Below, piece after piece: positions 1 to 10,966 of a stretch of DNA of 26,878 nucleotides. The stretch is taken from the NCBI GenBank assembly GCA_000934455.1, contig KN884720.1:1-26878 (forward strand), in the 5' to 3' direction. The notes under the pieces are model-generated. The model was not told the origin of the DNA. It saw only the letters and a program-made list of their open reading frames with translations, and searched no databases. The stretch is from Apostichopus parvimensis. Its lineage: Eukaryota > Echinodermata > Holothuroidea > Aspidochirotida > Stichopodidae. The translations under genes were made by a program, and so were the position numbers. How positions within the stretch are numbered: position 1 is the stretch's first letter; each line of letters opens with the position of its first letter.

Positions 1-10
1 GGGGGGGGGG
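1..10. repeat. poly-G tract at window start
   Basis: The window opens in a run of at least ten G. Similar G or C tracts recur at many places in this otherwise AT-rich sequence and also flank the assembly gap, so the window edge may itself be a contig edge in a homopolymer. Confidence 0.9.
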
Positions 11-2483
11 CACGAATGATACAAAGACATAAACAGAGACAACTTTGTCACAGTGGGAAGATTACATCTTCCGATGGCATCGTTCCCGGGAGACCCACAC
101 AGTCCCATTCCTCATGCTTTGAAATGTCAACTTATCGCCCAGGATTTTCGATCTGTAAATTGTTAATGTAACTGATGTGGTACATTAACCTACCCAGATA
201 ACAAACACAAACACATGCAGAGAGAGAGATAGACAGGACCACTGATAAAATAACAACAATTCAAAGTCATCACATTTGTTGTTTTTTTTGGTATAAAAAT
301 GACTGTATTTCATTATGTTGTCTCTGGTGTTAAGACACTTCAGTATATCCTTACAGCCGTATCTCCTTGTATATGACTTCAAACGGTTTTATTTAGGTCA
401 TATAGGCCTATCTTTGCTTGTGTGCTACTGCGAGTGTTCAATTGAAACTCCCTTTTTAATCTGTTTGTAGTTGAAAAGGATCACTGCGATCCATTAAAAT
501 GCACAATCGTTATCAAAATGGACCCACTCGCGTCACAGACAAAACGTTAGCGTAATGACCACGGTTGGCTAAACTATCATGGTTTAAATACAACTGGCTT
601 GCAATCGCTTAGGTTCATTGAAGAGCTCAATTTTCATTTTGTGTAGGAGTTTTATTCTTTGCGATGAAATTCCTCTATCTCGTTAATTTATGTGAAGAAA
701 GGAACAACTACTTCAACGTTTACTGTGTATCTCTTGTGGTATGCCTTATGGTGTGTGGTCTGTCTCTCGTATTGCTGTTTATAGTAGTTTGGTTTAATTG
801 CACACCTATTAACCTATAGATCTGTCTGTTACAATGTCACACGGTCTGTTAAAATATTAACCGTCTAACAGGTCTGTAAAGTAACCTCAATTGACCTCAT
901 GCGCAAACACCTGATGCACATGGGGGTCTCTATTAAACACGATATTCCTAACCGGTTGCCTCTCTTAAAGGGACTCGGTATGCCTGGGAAGAAGTTGATA
1001 GTATCACAAATTCCAGGGATTTAGTAACAAATTCGTATTCTAGCACGCGTCATCTACTCCAAACATGCCTTATACTCGACGATATTTTAACTTTCGGGCG
1101 ACATGATATAATAGTAAGTTGATAACAGCAATGTGAGTAACACCACGTACATTGGATTTTCAACATGTCGCATTCGAAAAATAGAAATATTAAACATGAT
1201 TGTAAAAGTAAACCGAACTATTTTTGAAGAACAATTCCTTTTGACGACATCCTAGATTACCAATGTGTTTATACAAGCAATAGTAACAAAGGCAGCTTTA
1301 CTAGGCAAAAAGATATCCTTAAACCCCTCAAACAAACATATTATGGATTAGGAAAATACATTAGCCCTTTAAGCTACCTCTATTCGTAAGCATAGCCACG
1401 AGACTATAGATCGATAGGTTCAGAAGGGGACAAATTCAGGTTGATATTCGCACATGTTCCTCATTTGAAGTACGTGCCACAGCTGGTGCGAGAAGGAAAT
1501 ACCAGTTTTAACTCTAGGGGGCAAGTGACAGGTTCACAAATCACACTTGGTGTTTCTAGGCCACATATTTGTGATTACTCTAATTTGGCTTTAACATTTT
1601 ATTTAAGCCGAACATCAAAATCCAATCCATTTGCCTTTCAAAATATTGTTCAACTTGAGTTAGTCGATACTTTGGACTATACTTTAAAACGTCTTAATTT
1701 GCCCTCCGCAAAATGATGAATGATTAAACTATAATTCAGCTCCGAGTCCGGCCCTGGTTTTGATGTACCTGCCAGGTGGAGGAAGTATCAAAGTATTTGG
1801 TCCTCCGGGTGATAAATACGACCCTACATATACCTTTTGTGGTAAATTGATACCGTTACCATAAAGTACAGTCAACTAGACAGATAGATAGCGAACCTGT
1901 GACGCATCGCACCCTATAGTTGGAATATGGAATAATTTCTACATCCCACTATGTCACATCAACTAATCACTTTGTGTTCTCATTTACCTCATAATTCTTG
2001 CATGATCATCATGGCAGCTTGGAGAATGTGTGACAAAACTATTGTAATAGTCATGCTAAAATTGTCGGCATAAATCACCTACTTAGCACCTACTAAACTA
2101 AAGTTCTTCTTGGGAAGGGACCAAATTCCAGACGGTATTCTACCTGTCCCCATCCACCTCCTCACTTTGTGGAAACCTCCAACGACACTGTGAACTTAAT
2201 GAACCAAGCAGAAAAGTGTCCCACTTGTACGGGGGGCCATGACATTTTAGTGCAGTTGGAACCAATGTAGCTTCTATATGATTTACTGGTTATGGATAAA
2301 CCACTCAAACATTGTCAGTTGCATTGGTGTGTATTGTTGAGGGAATTTCATCAACTGACGCCGTCCATCATAGGTTTAACGTCGATCTCGTTGTGAGTTG
2401 CCTTACATACCAAGACCAAACACATCAATCAACCACACGCATACAAAGTTAAATAATCTTTAGTAATCCCTTTCAATGGACTT
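11..2483. other. no gene recognised
   Basis: I see no supported gene here. A frame on the plus strand (1441-1716) starts with a TTG-type codon and has no recognisable domain. A stretch at about 951-1120 stays open in one plus-strand frame and runs into GTAAGT, but it has no ATG and no convincing acceptor. It begins TTAAAGGGACTCGGT, a kind of wording that often belongs to dispersed repeats in marine invertebrates. I treat the whole region as intergenic or intronic. Confidence 0.55.
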
Positions 2484-2510
2484 TTGTGTGTGTGTGTTTG
2501 TGTTTGTGTA
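2484..2510. repeat. TG microsatellite
   Basis: A run of GT dinucleotides passes into TTTG and TTTGTG variants. It is an interrupted simple repeat with no coding content. Confidence 0.85.
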
Positions 2511-3281
2511 TCAGACCTACTTAAACCTATTAATCCGATCATTCAACATAATCTCTAAAACTGTATGTGCTCGAGACTAACAATAGTATTACATACACAA
2601 CTTATACACACCTTTGGAAGATTCACAGATGCCTGTAGAAATGTTTGCAAGCACGTGTATATCCTTTTAAAAGCATTTTACCGACATTAGGTACTAAACG
2701 AGAATTGTCCACAAAGCACACCAAAATACCATCTACACATATAAAATATATATATTTATTTATATCACCTAAATCAATAACTGAATAAGATTGGTTTTCA
2801 TAGCAGACAATACTTGTTGTTGGCGAAATTTTTGTTTTTCTCTTTAATTTCACACAAACGTGTAGAAGAGACTAACACTATTGCTTTTATTTTTATTCCT
2901 TACTACTTGAATCGTGATAGGAAACTTTATGTGACATAAAATGGTTAGTATAGCTCTCTTTGGTTAAGTACCGCATATACAATCATAATGAACAGAGTCT
3001 GCGTTATTATAAATACCATTAAAACAAACCGCACCATTAGCTCTGCTAAAGTTCAATATGCCTTACAATTGTGAACTTTTTGATGGATAGCGTGTCCCCG
3101 TATTTAGTTTACTTTGTAGACCATTAACTATTTTGCAACTACTCTCCATGTGCACAGGCTTACCTTATTAAGCCATAACAAAATCGGAGAGCTATAGATT
3201 ATATAAAACCAGATGTCATAAAGAAGCAGTCAACTCTATAGTGGTTGGAATTAATAATGCACACTTCTGGCCAGAAGCAGT
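2511..3281. other. no gene recognised
   Basis: This is AT-rich sequence without a supported gene. A 76-codon minus-strand frame (2853-2623) has no recognisable motif and includes an AT-repeat stretch. A good minus-strand donor (AATAAG followed by GTAAGCC, exon side ending at 3164) has a 22-codon hydrophobic open frame in front of it. I found no acceptor and do not call it. Confidence 0.5.
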
Positions 3282-3378
3282 TTGTTTGATAGGCCTCCAT
3301 GATCAGTAAAATTGTGTAGTTTACTTGTAAAGTAAAAATGTTCATTAGCCATGAAATCATAAATGGTAGCTATTTCGG
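3282..3378 (+). repeat. diverged duplicated segment, copy A
   Basis: This segment aligns by eye with 3700-3796. Both copies run TTGTTT, then ATAG-CCCT or ATAGGCCT, ATGATCA, AAATT, TAGTTT, and then AAATCATAA-TGGT-GCTA. The divergence is large, so this is an old duplication or two copies of a decayed dispersed repeat. Confidence 0.5.
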
Positions 3379-3699
3379 TTATTATGAAAAAAGCAAATAA
3401 CCAAACCGACCAACCGGATCACAGATGATCATGCATACGATATGACTAAAATTCTCTTAGATTACAAGTAATATGTAAATATTTAAGTTTCCTGTTTTTA
3501 CTGCATAAAACGAGAACACATTTAACGAAGATGCCAAATTGAGGCAGTATACGGCTAAACATGTCCGATTAATTGACATTTTATATAGTGATACGGTATG
3601 TATTTAATTCGGTGACCACACAAATACATATGAATATTCAAAGAATATGGAAAGTACATTTGAAATTAGCATAACATAAAGCAACTAACACTCCGGGCC

Positions 3700-3796
3700 T
3701 TGTTTAATGATAGCCCTATATGATCAATTAAATTTATAGTTTGTTTTCGAGTACAGAGCTCAATATAGCAATAAAATCATAATTGGTGGCTACTCG
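3700..3796 (+). repeat. diverged duplicated segment, copy B
   Basis: This is the partner of 3282-3378, in the same orientation and about 420 bp away. The best-kept block is AAATCATAATTGGTGGCTA here against AAATCATAAATGGTAGCTA in copy A. No protein-coding frame is shared between the copies. Confidence 0.5.
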
Positions 3797-4065
3797 CTCT
3801 TGCAGTAGTTTACCAAGGGTTTAAATCACCTAACCGTTATTGACATTTAACCTATAAAGTGATTTAAATCTGCTTCGCTGACCAAAGAGGTATCTGAGAT
3901 TAATCAGAGAATTGTGCTAATTACTGAAACAATTTACAAATACAACGCAAGGATTTAAAGACATGTTCTTTGATCTCGGCAGTATACATGCAGATATGAT
4001 CATACAAGCTTATATTTATTTACAAGGAAATGCAGGCCTATCCACCAAGCGATTACCTTTTTCAA

Positions 4066-4169
4066 CACTTGATAAACAAGTAAACACATGAGTGGTTTAA
4101 TCACAAGGCGTGTACGCCTATATACGTATTGGTTGTTCAGGAACCGTAACTGTAACTATGAAACAAGCG
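4066..4169 (+). repeat. direct repeat of about 104 bp, copy 1
   Basis: The segment begins CACTTGATAAACAAG, continues with AGTGGTTTAATCAC, and ends ACTATGAAACAAGC. The same blocks in the same order are found at 4226-4328, so the two form a pair of direct repeats about 160 bp apart. Ends are well kept and the middle is diverged. It could be a local duplication or two units of a satellite-like array. Confidence 0.65.
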
Positions 4170-4225
4170 ATTGCTACTGTATTTTAACAAACGAATGTGG
4201 CTTTACCGATCTAGAGATGTGAATG

Positions 4226-4328
4226 CACTTGATAAACAAGAAAACATGTAAGTGGTTTAATCACGAAACGTATAAGGATCATGGGCGTTGATTGTTCGCG
4301 TAATTTGCTGTCACTACGAAACAAGCCA
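4226..4328 (+). repeat. direct repeat of about 104 bp, copy 2
   Basis: This is the second copy of 4066-4169. It opens with the same CACTTGATAAACAAG, carries AGTGGTTTAATCAC with the same spacing apart from a small length change, and ends ACTACGAAACAAGC. No gene is associated with it. Confidence 0.65.
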
Positions 4329-5002
4329 TAAGTAATTTACCAATACAAGTTCTAAAGATAAGCTAATTACACCTTCTCGTTTATAAGCTGAACGATTGAC
4401 TTCATTCAATCGTGTCAGAAAACACATTAGGCGTATGGACATAACAACTGACGATGAAACCCAAGTTAACTCCATGCACACTAGTGTTTAGTTATATATG
4501 GTATATGTTATGATTTAGTTTACAGACGGCTACACATACTGAACATAATGCACGAGGATACAGAGATGACAAAAATGCCTAGAAAGACTGAAAAGTTTTA
4601 ACTATATGCATCCAGAGAAATATGTAGATTACTTAAATGTTTGTTTCCCCTTCTCCCACTTAGATCAAAGTTCACATTACTCAATTATTAAAAGATGTTA
4701 CAACTATTTTAAGTCGTACGTATAAAGCTGAATAAGATACCATGAACTTCTTTCCAAATTGACATCGTGGTTTCACTGCGAGTAAACGGTGCGGAGATAA
4801 GCTTTATGCTAATTAAGTGATCCTGATTAGACTAATACAGCTTACCTTTCATAGTTTATAACGGTACACTACTTTTACAAATGCAGCACAATTTTATTAA
4901 TGTGTAAATTAAACAAACTAATATTTTTCTTTACAATTTTCAAGGCAAACTCTGATCTATCGTAAATCATAAAAGTTCACGGGCTCTCTTGATAAACTGC
5001 AC

Positions 5003-5034
5003 TGTGTGTGTGTGTATGTTTGTGTGTGTGTGTG
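5003..5034. repeat. TG microsatellite, interrupted
   Basis: TG repeats are broken once by TATGTT. The histidine/threonine-rich frame on the opposite strand is only a translation of this repeat. Confidence 0.9.
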
Positions 5035-5225
5035 AAGTATTCCCAAGGTTGTGAAGATTGAATTATCGTACACAGCTGACAAGTCTGTGAAATACCGGTA
5101 AACATGATAATTGGTATGTCTCGTAAAAATATAAATGTAGCTAACAGTTGTGCGAGCTGATGCAACTTTAGTGTTGAGTAACAGTATTTACAGCAACAAC
5201 CAACATAGCGTCGGTTATTGTCCAC

Positions 5226-5427
5226 CCAGTTGGGACAATTTTTTCTATACTGTAGTGTCATGTCCTGCTTCAGAGCACTCGTATTGTCAGTACGAGCAGT
5301 ATGAATATCATGTTTCTATCAGATCAAGGTTAGGAACTTTCTGTAATGTCAATACCAGTGCTTTGAGAGCATGATACTGGAGTACAGTTTAGAGAGGTAT
5401 TAGCATTTAGGAAATTGTCCCAACTGG
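5226..5427. repeat. long imperfect inverted repeat (foldback element)
   Basis: The outermost 15 bp are a perfect inverted pair: CCAGTTGGGACAATT at 5226-5240 and its reverse complement at 5413-5427. Moving inward, the arms continue to pair imperfectly. The left arm has CTATACTGTAGTG, TCATG, and GCACTCGTATTGTCAGTAC (5275-5293). The right arm read in reverse complement has CTAAACTGTACTC, TCATG, and GCACTGGTATTGACATTAC. The arms are about 70-80 nt and the loop about 50 nt (5294-5342). Weaker pairing may extend outward a further 15-20 bp each side. It resembles a foldback-type MITE; a transcript would form a long hairpin. No clear target-site duplication was identified. Confidence 0.7.
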
Positions 5428-5447
5428 CTGTATTGTCGATAACGATT

Positions 5448-6783
5448 ATGAATATTTATTATGTCTTCAATGTAAGGTGATTGGTCTCTTGGTATATACG
5501 TCATATATATATTTGCATGCTCAATTGCGGTAAACTAAATCCAGGAATTTCCACACATGCGGTACATAAAAGATGCAATGCACATGATATTGTTGAATAC
5601 GTGCGTTATGCAGTGTTCTTTTCCATACGGTAATACATAGACTAACAAGACAAAAAGAAGCAATCACAAACAAACAACAAAACAAAACAAACAACAGAGT
5701 GAATCAAGTTGTTTCGTTTTCGTATCCAGGATCAAATCTTCGCTGACTTTTCATGACAAATTATTTACCATTGAGTGATATGTTTGCTGATAAGGGGTCA
5801 AAATACATACGTTGTTGAGTATTATAACTTATTGGTATATAAACATGTATGACATCTTCTACTAAACTTGCATTTTTATCTAACTTAAAACTAGCACGGT
5901 TATATTATAATTAGTTTGTGTCTTGTAGCATGTGTTTACCACACAGAAACGTGATATTTCTGAACTTTTCCTTTTTCATGAACTATTATGAGCAGATTTG
6001 CTTCGATAAAGTTCAAATGTAAATATAACTACAAGGCCTTAACTAGTTTCTTCGGTCACCAAGTTTATAATTTGGTATTGCTAACTTTACAGCGAAGATG
6101 AAAAAATAGTAATAATAATAAAGATGATGGGAGATCACCTGAGAAAACATTGTATCAAACTATTAACAAACACACGTTTCTTGTGTTACAAATATTATAA
6201 AAAATGTGTTTTTTTTATCTTGTGGTATGTATAAACTGTTCATGGGAATTTTACCTCGATCAGCTATAGGTTTCTATGACTACTACATACAAAGGATGCT
6301 TCATTAGGCACTATAGAAATGTGAACTATCCAATTACTGTTTCATACAGACATACAGTAAACTATCTAAGTCAGACTTCAGTCAATTAACTCATCACTTT
6401 TTGTCATAACTAACACCGAAGTATGAATTTTATCACACGTGAAGGTAACTTTCGACCGTCCCATTCCAAATCACAAGGATAACCTAACACCTTCCTCCTT
6501 GATCAATCAATCGTTTGTGGAGAGTAACTGACTTGACTATCCTCAGTAAAAAGGTATAGAATACTTTCCACGATAAATCATGTAATATAACACCAATACA
6601 GCGTATACGCAACAGTGTACGGGTACAACAGCATGACATTGAGTATACGAGTACAACAGTCTGTCTGTCCCCTTGTGATAAAAATAATTCAGTACACGTT
6701 TGGGAAAGTATATGAGTACTCAGAGTTTCACTATTATCTATACTAGAAACCAAAAATTCCCTGAATACGAGTAGATATCCACA
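5448..6783. other. no gene recognised
   Basis: This is AT-rich sequence with no supported coding region. The 115-codon minus-strand frame at 6831-6484 starts within a TG microsatellite and shows no domain, so I read it as chance. Confidence 0.55.
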
Positions 6784-6804
6784 TGTGTGGGTGTGTGTGT
6801 GTGT
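6784..6804. repeat. TG microsatellite
   Basis: A short TG run with a GGG interruption. It encodes the threonine/histidine stretch of the spurious minus-strand frame that covers it. Confidence 0.85.
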
Positions 6805-6948
6805 CAGTGCACATACCAAATGAAACGACACGACTAGCCTATAGGAATACTACAATTTCGAGTTTGCTTGGGATCTTCTGTCGGGGTTTTCCTTCTTCTT
6901 ACGTCCAAGGGCTCTCTGAATATTATCTATAACAAAATCGTTTGACCA

Positions 6949-6962
6949 CCCCCCCCCCCCCC
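6949..6962. repeat. poly-C tract
   Basis: Fourteen consecutive C. It is one of a series of similar C or G tracts in the window (around 7315, 10062, 10967, 12611, 17250, 18290, 22807, 24533 and 26496). Confidence 0.9.
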
Positions 6963-7029
6963 TCAACAAGGCTGGCAAACATCATACTAGTTGATTAAAA
7001 GTTAAGAGTTATCCAGCGGTAAAATAGGA

Positions 7030-7076
7030 GATAAACATTACAAATGTAGTAAAAATAAACATTACAAATGTATTAA
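7030..7076 (+). repeat. short direct repeat, two copies
   Basis: ATAAACATTACAAATGTA is followed by GTAA in the first copy and TTAA in the second, at a period of about 24 bp. It is a small tandem duplication. Confidence 0.75.
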
Positions 7077-7380
7077 CAAAACCATGCCTTGTGCATAAAG
7101 CTGTAAAGGCATCCTTTTCTCTACCTGTACATGGTCTAAGTTAGCAAACAGAACATTCAGTTTGTTCATAGCCCATAGGCTTCCAATGAGGAGGGTGATA
7201 TATGGTAAGACTATAGTTTGCCTCAACAGTTGGAAATCCTTCTATGGAAGTTACAACATCAGTGACCATTGCAGGCCCTAGTAGCCAGGAATTCCGAGAT
7301 GGGGAGAGTGGGAGGGGGGGGGGGGGTTGGTCTTCAACAACTTAAAAAGAGAGGCATAACATAGTTTAAAGTGTTTTCAC

Positions 7381-7437
7381 ACATGGTAGTGGCAGAAATG
7401 GAATGGGGTGAGGGAGGACATTACGAACATACAAAAT
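7381..7437 (+). repeat. dispersed duplicate, copy A
   Basis: The segment contains AAATGGAATGGGGTGA followed by GAGGACATT and ACATACAAAA. The same blocks recur in the same order at 7724-7778. Both copies are preceded by similar words (TATAGTTT, then AAGTGTT), so the homology may extend about 40 bp further upstream. I read this as two copies of one decayed repeat. Confidence 0.6.
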
Positions 7438-7723
7438 CAGATAGCCAAGCGGCTTAGTGATTCCTTGCCATCACTAAAATTATGTTTAGTTTGTTCTTAT
7501 GGTTTTATGTGTTCATAACTAATTAGCACAACATCAATGTAGGGATATATTCATGCATGAACATTAGCCTGATTGTAAATGGTATGAACCCAAAATATGA
7601 AGGAGACCATGTGAAGTTTTATTCCTAAATGTTTCAATATCCATAAATCATCCTACATGAAGTATAGACCCATATATGTTTGGCACACTATAGTTTTCCT
7701 GTAACTTGTGAAGTGTTATAACG

Positions 7724-7778
7724 CATCGTGGTGGCACAAATGGAATGGGGTGATGTAGGACATTGCTAACATACAAAA
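7724..7778 (+). repeat. dispersed duplicate, copy B
   Basis: This is the partner of 7381-7437, about 343 bp downstream in direct orientation. The shared core is GTGG or GTGGTGGCA followed by AAATGGAATGGGGTGA. No shared reading frame was found. Confidence 0.6.
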
Positions 7779-7920
7779 AAAAACTGACATGTACAATAGG
7801 CAATCAAATGTCTGGGAATATTTCCTTCTGAAGTATAACAGGCCATTCACACATTAGTTTGCTTGAATGTTATACATGCAGGAGTTGTTAGTAGAGTTCC
7901 CAGGCTTATGATGATGAAAC

Positions 7921-7945
7921 GAGTACTTCCGCCGGAAGTGTACTC
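7921..7945. promoter_or_regulatory. ETS-type inverted pair
   Basis: The core ACTTCCGCCGGAAGT is a near-perfect palindrome nested in GAGTAC...GTACTC. It contains the ETS-factor consensus CCGGAAGT on one strand and its mirror ACTTCCG on the other. That motif is established for ETS factors; whether this copy is used is unknown. No promoter or exon is recognised next to it. Confidence 0.4.
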
Positions 7946-8093
7946 GATAGGGTAATTGGGTACAAAGATAAAAATAATAACACCATTTACGAACTACTTC
8001 TTTCTTGACTCCTGCCCGAGTTAGTCGCACCCCACCCCCATCCAGTCCATCCGCCCTTGCGCATCAATACAGTGTAACCAGGTGATCAAAGCT

Positions 8094-8156
8094 ACCCTAC
8101 AGTCACCATACAGTCCCCTACAGTCACCCTACAGTCACCCTATAGTCACCCTACAG
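8094..8156 (+). repeat. short tandem array, CCCTACAGTCAC unit
   Basis: About five units of a 10-12 bp repeat (CCCTACAGTCAC, CATACAGTCC, CCTACAGTCAC, CCTATAGTCAC and similar) lie head to tail. Unit length varies slightly, as expected of a small minisatellite. Confidence 0.8.
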
Positions 8157-8754
8157 ACATTCTACCATTCGTCCTGTGCTCCTCAAAGTACAAGCATAGA
8201 TTTTTTACATCTTTAACGTAGCTAAAAAGGAGGTAATGGAAAGGTTCAGAAGTGGCACTTTTACCACAATGGGTGTAATCTCCGTAACCTGCACAAAGGA
8301 GATCATAGATGCGTCTTCCTTTTGAACGGTATAATGCTCTGTTAATGCTATAGAAGTTGAATGCCAAAAGGCCGCATTTTTTGTGACTTGGTTTGTGGTC
8401 GCATCATGACCGCCCTGCATGACTATACCCCTGGATCACCGCAGCAACAGTTTCACCTGTTTTGCCCACAACATTTTTCACATGTTCGAAAATTGGTTAA
8501 CAGTGCAGCACAGATATGTTATCAACTTATATCTCAGACGTTTCTCTATCGAATTATATTGTTCTCAAAAAGACAAATTGAAAGAAGATATAATGGGAGG
8601 AAAAATCGCTGTCTGCAAAATTCGGGAAACCTATAGACGAAGCTGTCAGTTTTGTCGAGCAGCGATGTTTGTTGTTCGTGATCAATTTGAGAATCTTTCT
8701 CAATTTAACCAGCAGATTAAAGGGTACCTTTTCCCTTCAAGAATTTGCTAAAAT
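8157..8754. other. no gene recognised
   Basis: Four overlapping frames of 71-110 codons occur here on both strands. None has a recognisable motif, and the overlap of frames on both strands argues for chance openness. The 110-codon plus-strand frame (8419-8751) is the longest and is lysine/cysteine-containing, but no splice sites or family features support it. Confidence 0.45.
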
Positions 8755-8828
8755 AAAGGCCTATATAGGCCTATATATATAGGCCTAAATAAATCTATAT
8801 ATATATATATGTGTGTGTGTGCGTGTGA
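8755..8828. repeat. AGGCCTATAT palindromes joined to AT/GT repeat
   Basis: Three AGGCCTA words separated by TATA stretches form overlapping palindromes. They run into an (AT)n and then a (GT)n tract. The AGGCCTA/TATATA wording is repeated near 19201 and as single copies elsewhere in the window. Confidence 0.85.
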
Positions 8829-9170
8829 CGTAGATATGTATACTAGTTTCACGTTTTCCGATCCACCCGAAATAATTATGAGATCTCTTGTTTTATATCA
8901 ACCAGAAGACGATAAAAGGGAACAATCCAATCCAAAAAGAGAGAGATTCACTTTAAACTCGTTTTTGCACTTATTTTTCTCTGTCGCCTTTATGGATAGT
9001 TCAAATTTTTACCAAGAATGGAAATCGCTGACACCAAGGCCATAATTTACTGGAAACCAGTTGGAGGCAATTATCGGTGTTGGCAATAATTGAACGATAC
9101 AATTTTTAACGACCTGCCAAGGTTCATGAACCTTCTGATGTGATTGTGTACATGTCTCGTACCATTACTT

Positions 9171-9224
9171 GTATATATTATATTATATATATGTATGTAT
9201 ATATGTATATATATATACATACAA
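9171..9224. repeat. AT-rich simple repeat
   Basis: Alternating TATATA and TATGTA words form a largely self-complementary tract. The tyrosine/isoleucine-rich part of the 147-codon minus-strand frame that covers it comes from this repeat. Confidence 0.9.
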
Positions 9225-10847
9225 TAAATAGAAATATTTTTGTAATCACTGGTTATTATACATATGTATATACGCTCGTTATTAAAGGGATACAGAAGCG
9301 ACCTACATTTTAAAATAGGTGTTATCACGAAATATTTGATCTTGCGTGTCGTATAGTGAAATTTTGTAACGGATTTACCTTCAGGCTGCGACCAAAATGG
9401 ATGTACCGCAATAGTATAGGGGAATTCAAAGACGCTCATTATGCATATGTTATGTTGAAACATGCTATCATGAGCATTCTCTGTATGTTTACCAGTGCAC
9501 AGTAAAATATACATATTTCATGTTTATCCGCCAAATTCATACCATTCACATGAGCGGCGTCTGAGGAGGCAATTCAGCTATAAATTGGATTCCATATGTC
9601 GTATAGATATTGGTTTTGAAAATCTCGTGGGAAAGTTGCAAGAGGATATTTCCCCCATGCGCCATCCTCTGCCCACCTGTGTCTTAAAGCGTGCATACCA
9701 ATGAGGATGCTAAAATTTCACAAAATGAACTGCCTTTTGCTAACATGTATATGTACTATCGATATTCTCTTACGTAATCGTGAGTGTCATTAACACGACC
9801 ACCTTTAACTTTTTTTTCTCAAGGTACTCATAATTTTGCACAAAGTACAACAGCATTCAATTAGTAATACCTCAACATTCTCTACTGACACCGATGGCTG
9901 CAGTGGAGAGGGTATACCTTCCCGGGTCCCCCACGTCAAAAATTAGATTTCACCAAAGGAAAGTGTGGGGTTATTATCCTTTCCAGCAGTCCAGTATACA
10001 AAATTCCCTATGCACTATTGTATGCATTATCAATGAAAAGCCCTTTCCCCAGCTATTTGGGGGGGGGGGTCATCTATTTTGTTTTGGGGGATGTCACTTT
10101 ACAGCAACATTCCCTTGTAGATAAATCATTTTGCAGACAAAACCATTCTTTAGTGTCTGCTACGAGCTATTTTTTAGTTTGTATGCACCTATATATTCAG
10201 TACATGCCACATACAGTCTTTCTATATACATCATACACGTTTGGAGGGGGGGACGGCGTTTTAATTTATATCGATACAACAATAGACATAACAAATCTCA
10301 CATATTTGATCAACAAAGGGGATTTGTTAACACAGGACCTAAAGTAAGTAATAATGTTGGTTCTGTCAGTGCTGTTCGAGGCAAGCGTTTACCAGATCTG
10401 TTCCCCTGCGCGTAGGTGGTGACTTTCAAAGAACCCGAACAACAATGGCTGAATGGAGGGATATTGCAAAGTTTACGGAACATTGTTCATGTCTTCAAAC
10501 GTTATTGAGCTGCAAAACAGAAGTGCTGATATGCGCATTTATGGTGTTTTTTTTTTAATTGAGGTATATTGAGGTTCCCACACTGCAGGCCAATGGACGA
10601 CGCCTGACCTAACGACGATGAAACTCTTCAAACAAAACTGATTCAGGATTAACTGTTGTTTCTTTTGTTTACTGGAGCTGCTATCAACCAGCTCCTTGAT
10701 TATACGATGCATAAAACTTCCCTGAGTACCGACAACCAACCTGGCTGGGTGGGTGGGTGCCCTTAGGATTTTTTGAAAGTATCAGTTCAGTTCCCAGAAA
10801 ATGTAAGAGGTATAGCGCCACCTATTGACCCTGGCAAGGCAGTCAAC
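9225..10847. other. no supported gene
   Basis: The minus-strand frame 9514-9071 (147 codons) is the longest without N, but half of it is AT repeat and it has no motif. Two overlapping plus-strand frames (10018-10347 and 10131-10415) have no recognisable domain. The first of them ends next to a good donor (CCTAAA then GTAAGT at 10343), which could make it an exon, but no acceptor was convincing and a poly-G tract lies inside. Confidence 0.45.
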
Positions 10848-10877
10848 ATGCAGTGAGGAGTTATGCAGTGAGGAGTT
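10848..10877 (+). repeat. perfect 15-bp tandem duplication
   Basis: ATGCAGTGAGGAGTT occurs twice with no spacer. It is a recent small duplication, being identical in both copies. Confidence 0.9.
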
Positions 10878-10966
10878 GCTCAACACCAGAGAAGAACTCG
10901 GAAAAAATAATTGCAAGCAAACTACATGTCTTACCTTCTCTCAATTCCACCCCCTCTCAATTCCAA

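Noticed and set aside
9280..9330. TTAAAGGGATACAGAAGCG and, near 963, TTAAAGGGACTCGG as possible TTAA-type transposon ends
   Set aside because: No matching opposite end with inverted repeat and TTAA duplication could be found for either.
9071..9514. 147-codon minus-strand frame
   Set aside because: Half is translation of an AT repeat, there is no domain, and the start follows no promoter or acceptor. A donor-like GGTAAATCC at 9371 could make the first 48 codons an exon, but nothing else supports it.
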